From Desulfosudis oleivorans Hxd3 (lineage in GTDB: Bacteria > Desulfobacterota > Desulfobacteria > Desulfobacterales > Desulfosudaceae): a DNA stretch of 64,000 nucleotides. Shown here piece by piece: positions 58,839 through 64,000 of the stretch (positions are counted from its first letter, which is position 1; each line of letters begins with the position of its first letter). Made by a program: the position numbers and the translations under genes. The stretch is from positions 289,255-353,254 of the forward strand of contig NC_009943.1 in NCBI RefSeq assembly GCF_000018405.1, in the 5' to 3' direction. Under the pieces are notes generated by a model. The model worked only from the letters and a program-made list of their open reading frames with translations. It did not search any database and had not been told where the DNA came from.

Positions 58839-60107
58839 TTATTTTATTTCGGTCACCGGCACCACGCGCCGGAAATACTTTCCGTTTTCCACACACCGGC
58901 AGAGCAGTTTCTTTCCGTCCGGAGAAAATACCGGGTCCCACAGGGCGTCAAAGGACCGGCCCCAGGTTTTGCCGTCCAGGGCGATGGTGTATTTGCCGTT
59001 GGATGCTACTTTGGCGGCTACCATGCTGGAGTCCGGAGAAAAGACCGGTTTCCAGGCCATGTCAAAGGTGGTGTTCCAGGCTTTTTCGTCCACGGCCACC
59101 GTATAGCGTTCGTTTTCTTTTCCCAGGCAGGCCAGGCGTCGGCTGTCCGGGGAGAACACCGCGTCAGTCACCATATCGCCGAAGGTCAGTGCCCACGGTT
59201 CGCCGTCGACTGCCATGGTCCACCGGCCGAAGGAGGGGGCCACAATGGCGGCGATTTTCCGGTTGTCCGGGCTGACCATCTGGTGCCACACCTGAATAAA
59301 CCGCTTGTCCCAGATGAGGTTGCCGTTTTCCGCCAGGGTCCAGCCGCCGTCAGCCATGACCGGGGCCAGTACCGTGCCCTTGACCGGATGAAAAATCGGC
59401 TCCCACACGCAGCCGAACACCTTGTCCCAGGGCTTGCCGTTCACCGCAATGGTGTAGTCGTAAAGGTTCAGGCGCACTTCAGCGGCCAGGCGTGTGCCGT
59501 CAGCGTTAAAGGCCATGTTCCAGACGCTGGTAAAGTTGCGGTCCCAGGGCTCGCCGTTGACCGCCGCCGTGTAAACCCCTTCCTGAAATTTGAATATCTC
59601 GGGTTCGCCGCAGGGTTCGGTTTGCACCGCGGCAGCGCTGTTCTTGCCGTCGGCGCTCAAATGCATGCAGTTCATGTTGCCGTACCGGTTTTCCCAGGCA
59701 ACCCCGTCCACGGCTATGGCGTACTCGCCATCGGCCTGTGTGGCCGCGGCGATCACACTGCCGTCAGTGGAAAAACGGGTGTCCCACACGTAGTCAAAAC
59801 TTTCCTCCCAGGATTCGCCGTCCACCACAACGGTCCATGCCATGTCTTCGGAGGCGATCACCGTCAGGCGGCCGTCCGGCGAAAACCGCAGGTACCAGGC
59901 CTTTTCGAAATTGGCCTCCCGCTCCCATGCCTCGCCGTTCACGCAGACATTGAACTCCCCTTCGTCCACATTGACGATGGCCGCCACTTTTTCTCCGTCC
60001 GGGCTGGCATAGGGCTCTTCCACCCATTTATAATCGGACTGCCACTGATTGATGTCCGATACAAGCTTTTCGCCTGTGTCCCAATCCCACTTTGCTGGAT
60101 CCGACAT
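58839..60107 (-). CDS. tmcD: TmcD-like tryptophan-rich beta-propeller-type protein
   Basis: A 422-residue soluble protein made of about nine repeats of the form (F/V)SPDGxxxAA...Y(T/A)(I/V)AVDGxxW(x)xxFDxxW, such as RFSPDGRLTVIASEDMAWTV and VFSPDSSMVAAKVASNGKYT. It has more than 30 Trp. The repeats suggest a WD40/TolB-like propeller. TmcD of Desulfovibrio is noted as a Trp-rich protein of unknown role. Here it sits second in the operon, after the cytochrome, unlike the A-B-C-D order of Desulfovibrio. No signal peptide is visible, so it is probably cytoplasmic. Confidence 0.85.
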   Translation of the reverse strand: MSDPAKWDWDTGEKLVSDINQWQSDYKWVEEPYASPDGEKVAAIVNVDEGEFNVCVNGEAWEREANFEKAWYLRFSPDGRLTVIASEDMAWTVVVDGESWEESFDYVWDTRFSTDGSVIAAATQADGEYAIAVDGVAWENRYGNMNCMHLSADGKNSAAAVQTEPCGEPEIFKFQEGVYTAAVNGEPWDRNFTSVWNMAFNADGTRLAAEVRLNLYDYTIAVNGKPWDKVFGCVWEPIFHPVKGTVLAPVMADGGWTLAENGNLIWDKRFIQVWHQMVSPDNRKIAAIVAPSFGRWTMAVDGEPWALTFGDMVTDAVFSPDSRRLACLGKENERYTVAVDEKAWNTTFDMAWKPVFSPDSSMVAAKVASNGKYTIALDGKTWGRSFDALWDPVFSPDGKKLLCRCVENGKYFRRVVPVTEIK

Positions 60108-60171
60108 ACGGCCTCCTTGAACCTGTATTCCTTAATTAATATAAATATTTATGCTTTCAGTAGCCAATTTT

Positions 60172-60849
60172 TTATTGATGGCACTCGCCGCAGGCCACCG
60201 GCCCCACCGCCATGTCCAGGTGACATTTAATGCAGGAGAGGTGGGAGGCGTCCTTTACGGAGGGGGTATCGCCGTCGGCGGTGTCGCCGTGGCACTCAAT
60301 GCACGCGGTTTCCATTCCCTCGGCGTAATAGAGTTCACCGGTGGCGGGATCATAGTCATGATGGCACAGTTCACAGCCGCCGCTCAAGGCGTCCATGTGA
60401 AAATCATGATACGCGTCGTAGAAGCCGGTGGCCGGCATCTCGGGCAGCAGTTTGCGGGCTCCCTTGGGGTGGCATTCGCCGCAGGTCATGGGGCCGGTTG
60501 CCTCTCCCTTTTTCACAAGGCCTTTGTGGCAGTCCATGCAGGCCTTGTGCCAGGCGTCCATGGTGGCCCTGGCCGACGCATCCCCCGGCATTTCAATAAA
60601 GGTAAACCCGTCCGCCGTGTGGCACACGGTGCAGTCCTGTCCCGAGGGGGCCGCGGTGTGGGTGTCGTGGTAAAAACGCACCACCGGGCGCTCCAGGGGC
60701 GCAAACGGCTGCATCGCGTCAATCTGGAGAATGCTTACATCTTCGGCCGCATCGGCACCTGTTGAAAGTCCATAAAGGCCGCCCAGGCAGACACATGCCA
60801 CCACCACCATCACGCTCAGCATCAATACACGGTTTTTCTTTTTCATCAT
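60172..60849 (-). CDS. Heptaheme c-type cytochrome in the TmcA position
   Basis: A 225-residue periplasmic cytochrome. It has a signal/anchor segment (VLMLSVMVVVACVCLGGLYGL) and then seven CXXCH motifs: CTVCH, CMDCH, CGECH, CELCH, CIECH, CIKCH and CGECH. Desulfovibrio TmcA has four. Many extra His (HDTHT, YHDFHMD, HH) suit bis-His ligation. It leads the tmcD-C-B transcript and is divergent to rnfC. AAAGGTGCCGGTA precedes the ATG at 60849; an upstream in-frame ATG at 60930 has no ribosome site. It could feed Tmc, Rnf or both. Confidence 0.85.
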   Translation of the reverse strand: MMKKKNRVLMLSVMVVVACVCLGGLYGLSTGADAAEDVSILQIDAMQPFAPLERPVVRFYHDTHTAAPSGQDCTVCHTADGFTFIEMPGDASARATMDAWHKACMDCHKGLVKKGEATGPMTCGECHPKGARKLLPEMPATGFYDAYHDFHMDALSGGCELCHHDYDPATGELYYAEGMETACIECHGDTADGDTPSVKDASHLSCIKCHLDMAVGPVACGECHQ

Positions 60850-61120
60850 TACCGGCACCTTTAAAACCAAAATTAATTTTTTAAAAAATATTGCGATATC
60901 CTTGTTCTGGAAACTAACCTTTTCATTCAAAGTTATGAGCAGTAGACCAAAACCGGAGCCGTGTCAACCATATTCATTAGGCGCCGGCCAAAAAATAAAA
61001 AATCGGGGAAAAAAATATGGACATACCTGTTTTTCAGGTGATATAGAAAACGATTTGGCATGGATTTTATCCTGCCTGTACTCACTCGTTATTATCAGGA
61101 TGCATTTTTAAGGAGACGGC
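60850..61120. promoter_or_regulatory. Divergent control region between tmc and rnf operons
   Basis: This 271-nt AT-rich spacer separates the divergent starts of the cytochrome and rnfC. It should hold both promoters. No clear operator was found. rnfC has AAGGAGACGGC before its ATG. Confidence 0.5.
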
Positions 61121-62485
61121 ATGGGGCTGAAATTAGCAGGCTTTGAAGGCAGCGGCACCTTTGCAAAGGGTGTCCACCCGCCGGGCCATAAAAACTTTTC
61201 ACAGGATGTGCCGATTGAGGTGGTGCCGACCCCGGCAAAGGTTGTGGTGCCGCTGATGCAGAACATCGGCGCGCCCAGCGAATGCGTGGTCAAGGCCAAG
61301 CAGGACGTGACGTTCGGTGAGATGATCGCCAAGGCCACCGGGTTTGTGTCGGTGCCGATTCATTCGCCCATCAACGGCAAGGTACAAAAAGTATTAAACG
61401 TGACCCTTCCCAACGGACGCCATGTGCCGGCAGTGCCCATCAAGGCCGACGGCGACCAGCTGGAAGGCGCGGCCCTGATGGAAGAGATTCTGGGCGGGGA
61501 CTGGCCCAAAGACGCGGCGGACAAGCATGACCCCAAGGCCATTTCCGAGGCCATTTCCGCGGCGGGCATCGTGGGGCTCGGCGGTGCCGCCTTTCCCACC
61601 CATGTAAAAATCATGCCCAACGACAAGCGGCCCGTGGACGCCCTGCTGATCAACGGCTGCGAATGCGAACCCTTTCTGACACCGGACTACCGGATCATGG
61701 TGGAAGCAGCGGACGCCGTGATATGCGGCGCGCTGCTGGCCGGCCGGGCCGTGGGCGCAAAACAGATTGTGGTGGGCATCGAGGCCAACAAGCCCAAGGC
61801 CGTGGAGGCCATGACCCGGGCGGCCCAGGGAACCGCCGTAAAGATCGCGGTGCTGAAAACCAAGTATCCCCAGGGCAGTGAAAAACACCTGATCATGGCG
61901 GTGATGAAACGAAAAGTACCGCCCGGAAAGCTGCCCCTGGAAGTGGGAGCCGCGGTCAGCAACGTGGGCACGGTGGTGGCCGTGGCCCGGGCCGTGCTCC
62001 GGAAAAAGCCCCTGACCCACCGGGTGGTGTGCGTCACCGGCGGCGGCATCGTGCAGCCCAAGAACCTGCTGGTGCCTATCGGCATCAGCTACGGTGAACT
62101 GATTGAGTTCTGCGGCGGACTGAGGCCCGAAGCGGCCCGCATCGTCTCCGGCGGCCCCATGATGGGGTTTGCCTTTACCGACATGGAGATGCCGGTCACC
62201 AAGGGCGCCAGCGGCGTGACCGTGCTGACCCGGGATGATGTGAAAAAAGCCGAAGAGACCGCCTGTGTCCGTTGCGGCCGGTGCGTGGATGTGTGTCCCC
62301 TGAACCTGGTGCCCAGCAAGTTGGCCGTCGCCAGCCGGAATAAGAACCTGGAAGTGGCGGAGCGATACAATATCTTTACCTGCCTGGAGTGCGGCTGCTG
62401 CGCCTACACCTGTCCGGCCAGCCTCCCCCTGGTCCAGCTGATCCGTATGGGCAAGGCGGCTATCATGGCCACCAGGAAAAAATAA
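61121..62485 (+). CDS. rnfC: Rnf complex subunit RnfC
   Basis: A 454-residue subunit. The N-terminal region (FEGSGTFAKGVHPPGHKNFS) is RnfC-specific, GLGGAAFPTHVKI with LLINGCECEPFLTPDYRIM is the FMN/NADH-site region shared with NuoF, and two 4Fe-4S motifs close the protein (CVRCGRCVDVCPLNL, CLECGCCAYTCPASLP). It accepts or gives electrons from NADH in the ferredoxin:NAD+ oxidoreductase that drives Na+ or H+ pumping. It heads rnfC-D-G and is divergent to the heptaheme cytochrome. Confidence 0.96.
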   Translation: MGLKLAGFEGSGTFAKGVHPPGHKNFSQDVPIEVVPTPAKVVVPLMQNIGAPSECVVKAKQDVTFGEMIAKATGFVSVPIHSPINGKVQKVLNVTLPNGRHVPAVPIKADGDQLEGAALMEEILGGDWPKDAADKHDPKAISEAISAAGIVGLGGAAFPTHVKIMPNDKRPVDALLINGCECEPFLTPDYRIMVEAADAVICGALLAGRAVGAKQIVVGIEANKPKAVEAMTRAAQGTAVKIAVLKTKYPQGSEKHLIMAVMKRKVPPGKLPLEVGAAVSNVGTVVAVARAVLRKKPLTHRVVCVTGGGIVQPKNLLVPIGISYGELIEFCGGLRPEAARIVSGGPMMGFAFTDMEMPVTKGASGVTVLTRDDVKKAEETACVRCGRCVDVCPLNLVPSKLAVASRNKNLEVAERYNIFTCLECGCCAYTCPASLPLVQLIRMGKAAIMATRKK

Positions 62486-62515
62486 CATCATCACCAGACA
62501 AAGATAGAGCAGGTT

Positions 62516-63529
62516 ATGAACGAAAACGCAGACAAGAAAGCAGAAGCCCGGGAGACCACGGCGGGCCCGGTCCTTCAGACGGCCCCGTCTCCCCATCTGT
62601 CCAACGAGTCTTTCACCACCCGGCGCATGATGGCCGATGTGCTTATCGCCCTGATTCCGGTGGTGGGCATGGCGGTTTATGTCTTCGGCATGTTTGCCGT
62701 CAAGCAGCTCGTTATCTGCCTGGTCAGCTGCCTGGCGGCGGAGGCGATCTTCACCCGCATGCGCAAGCGGCCCATTCCCCTGGGAGACGGGTCGGCGGCC
62801 ATCACCGGCGTGATTCTGGCCCTGTCCCTGCCCGGACCGGCGCCCTGGTATGTCGGGGTGATCGCGTCTTTTGTGGCCATCGGCATCGGAAAGGTTATTT
62901 TCGGGGGCCTGGGCATGAACATTTTTAACCCGGCCATGGTGGGCCGGGCCTTTGTCATGATCGCCTTTGCCGGCGCCATGGCCGCCTCCGGTTACATGAC
63001 CGCCGGTGGAGCAGTGGACGCCGTATCCCAGGCCACGCCCCTGACCCTGTTTCAGCAGGAAGGGGTGGTGACCCCGCTGTTTAAGCTGTTTATCGGCACC
63101 ACCAACGGCTCTTTGGGGGAGGGCAGCGCCCTGGCCTGCCTGATCGGCGGCGCCTACCTGTGCATTCGCCGCACCGCCTCCTGGGAGATTCCGGCCGGCG
63201 TGATCCTGGCCGTGGTGGTGTGCGCGGTGCTGGTCAGCCTGGCCAACCCCGATTCTGAATGGACTGTTCTGCACCACCTGTTCGGCGGGGCCCTGCTGTT
63301 TGGGGCCTTCTATATTGCCACCGACCCGGTGACCAGCCCGCTGACATCCGGCGGCAAGTTTGTCTTCGGCCTGGGGGTCGGCGCCATCATCATGCTGCTG
63401 CGGATTTTCAGCGGCTATCCCGAGGGCGTCATGTTTGCGGTACTGCTGATGAACGCCATGACCCCGCTGATCAACCGGTGGATGATTCCCAAGCCTTTTG
63501 GAACGGTCAAGGTCGAAGAAGCGGCCTGA
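62516..63529 (+). CDS. rnfD: Rnf complex membrane subunit RnfD
   Basis: A 337-residue membrane protein with about nine helices. DAVSQATPLTLF contains Thr174, in the place of the covalently FMN-binding Thr of RnfD/NqrB. FNPAMVGRAFVMIAFAGAMA and ATDPVTSPLTSGGKFVFGLGVG are family motifs. It is part of the membrane electron path and ion channel. It follows rnfC by 30 nt and precedes rnfG by 44 nt. Confidence 0.95.
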   Translation: MNENADKKAEARETTAGPVLQTAPSPHLSNESFTTRRMMADVLIALIPVVGMAVYVFGMFAVKQLVICLVSCLAAEAIFTRMRKRPIPLGDGSAAITGVILALSLPGPAPWYVGVIASFVAIGIGKVIFGGLGMNIFNPAMVGRAFVMIAFAGAMAASGYMTAGGAVDAVSQATPLTLFQQEGVVTPLFKLFIGTTNGSLGEGSALACLIGGAYLCIRRTASWEIPAGVILAVVVCAVLVSLANPDSEWTVLHHLFGGALLFGAFYIATDPVTSPLTSGGKFVFGLGVGAIIMLLRIFSGYPEGVMFAVLLMNAMTPLINRWMIPKPFGTVKVEEAA

Positions 63530-63573
63530 AAAATCATAACGTGTCGTTAAACGTAACGCAGGAACAAAAATCT

Positions 63574-64000
63574 ATGAAAAACAATTACATTGTTCAGGCA
63601 TGGCTGGTGCTGCTGCTGGCGGTTTTTTACGGCGGGGCACTGGCTGGTGTTCAGCTGACCCTTTCTCCGAAGATTCTTGAAAACAAGATCAACGAGACCC
63701 GGCAGCAGGTGCCCGGCCTGGTGCTGGGGGCTGACCGGGCCGACGAGGCCATTGAAATGGAGTCCACCACCCTGGCCCTGGAGAAAAATGGCCGGCAGGT
63801 GTTTTACGACGTCTACAAGGCCATGCAGAACGGTGAGCCGGCCGGCTGGGTTATCAAGAGTTCCGGCCAGGGATATGCCGATAAGATCGAGCTGCTGGTG
63901 GGCGTCAACCCGGATCTGTCCGCCATCACCGGCCTTTTTATTTTAAACCAGAAGGAGACCCCGGGACTGGGCAACAAGATTATTGAGGACGACTGGCGAA
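63574..64000 (+). CDS. rnfG: Rnf complex subunit RnfG, 3' end outside the window
   Basis: The first 142 residues of RnfG. One N-terminal helix (AWLVLLLAVFYGGALAGVQL) anchors it. The periplasmic part has VFYDVYKAMQNGEPAGWVI, GYADKIELLVGVNPDL and KETPGLGNKI, the family's pre-FMN motif. The covalent-FMN Thr (SGAT-type) lies beyond the cut. AACGCAGGAACAAAAATCT precedes the ATG. The window ends within the gene. Confidence 0.92.
   Translation, partial: MKNNYIVQAWLVLLLAVFYGGALAGVQLTLSPKILENKINETRQQVPGLVLGADRADEAIEMESTTLALEKNGRQVFYDVYKAMQNGEPAGWVIKSSGQGYADKIELLVGVNPDLSAITGLFILNQKETPGLGNKIIEDDWR

Noticed and set aside
58731..60230. 499-codon plus-strand open frame
   Set aside because: It is antisense to the Trp-rich tmcD repeats, whose codon bias leaves the opposite strand open. 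No family similarity is seen.
61394..63277. 627-codon minus-strand open frame
   Set aside because: It is antisense to rnfC and rnfD. The His/Gly-rich translation is the usual shadow of a GC-rich gene, with no motif or ribosome site.

Overview
The window looks like chromosomal DNA of a sulfate-reducing member of the Desulfobacterota, most likely Desulfobacterales. The evidence is a tmc-type transmembrane electron-transfer operon next to an Rnf operon, a c3-type tetraheme lipoprotein cytochrome, an orphan hypB, high-GC housekeeping genes, and several intergenic palindromic repeat families. This is inference from gene content; no 16S gene is present. REGION 1 (1-12.5 kb) is an accessory island with an apparently undescribed system. 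A tightly packed + strand series encodes a truncated protein, an FtsZ/tubulin-like GTPase-domain protein with degenerate loops (FtsZ-A), a HEAT-like protein, a second FtsZ-like GTPase domain with intact GGGTGTG but no C-terminal half (FtsZ-B), an unknown protein, a tandem Lar-like zinc-ribbon protein, a possible vWA-like protein, a PD-(D/E)XK-like nuclease, an RNase J-like metallo-beta-lactamase protein, a DnaE-type DNA polymerase with two extra C-terminal Lar-like zinc ribbons, and a third FtsZ-like protein (FtsZ-C) that keeps the C-terminal T7-loop half but has lost the GTP-binding loops. A 17-bp palindrome, GTTCC-N7-GGAAC, lies 10 bp before a -10-like hexamer upstream of dnaE, ftsZ-C and a divergent zinc-ribbon gene, so these genes look co-regulated. 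REGION 2 (12.9-22.4 kb) holds an ADP-ribosylglycohydrolase/phosphatase fusion, an IS4-type remnant, an amine oxidase, a tetraheme lipoprotein, a PpiD/SurA-like chaperone, small zinc-ribbon and membrane proteins, a 3-hydroxyacyl-CoA dehydrogenase and TerC. REGION 3 (22.43-43.40 kb) is a 20.9-kb integrative island in the initiator tRNA-Met gene. It is bounded by a perfect 64-bp direct repeat, with a tyrosine recombinase and an excisionase-like gene at the tRNA end. Cargo: an N-formylglutamate-amidohydrolase-like/radical-SAM fusion, a TPR protein, a complete type I restriction-modification operon (hsdM-hsdS-hsdR), a TcmP/three-Cys-motif pair, and a recombination/replication module (Rad52-like, Cas4/RecB-like nuclease, DUF932, MerR-like, HIRAN, and a 554-residue protein with polymerase-palm-like motifs). 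I see no conjugation genes. REGION 4 (43.4-53.0 kb) is core metabolism: tRNA-fMet, DUF167, ThrH, homoserine dehydrogenase, an aminotransferase, PurM, TsaD, NagZ, a thioesterase and an FkbM methyltransferase. REGION 5 (53.4-64.0 kb) is redox biology: HypB, a MEMO-family protein, a Tat-exported multi-cluster ferredoxin with a small b-type membrane partner, a tmc-like operon in the order A-D-C-B whose cytochrome has seven CXXCH motifs rather than four, and divergently rnfC-rnfD-rnfG, cut by the window end.
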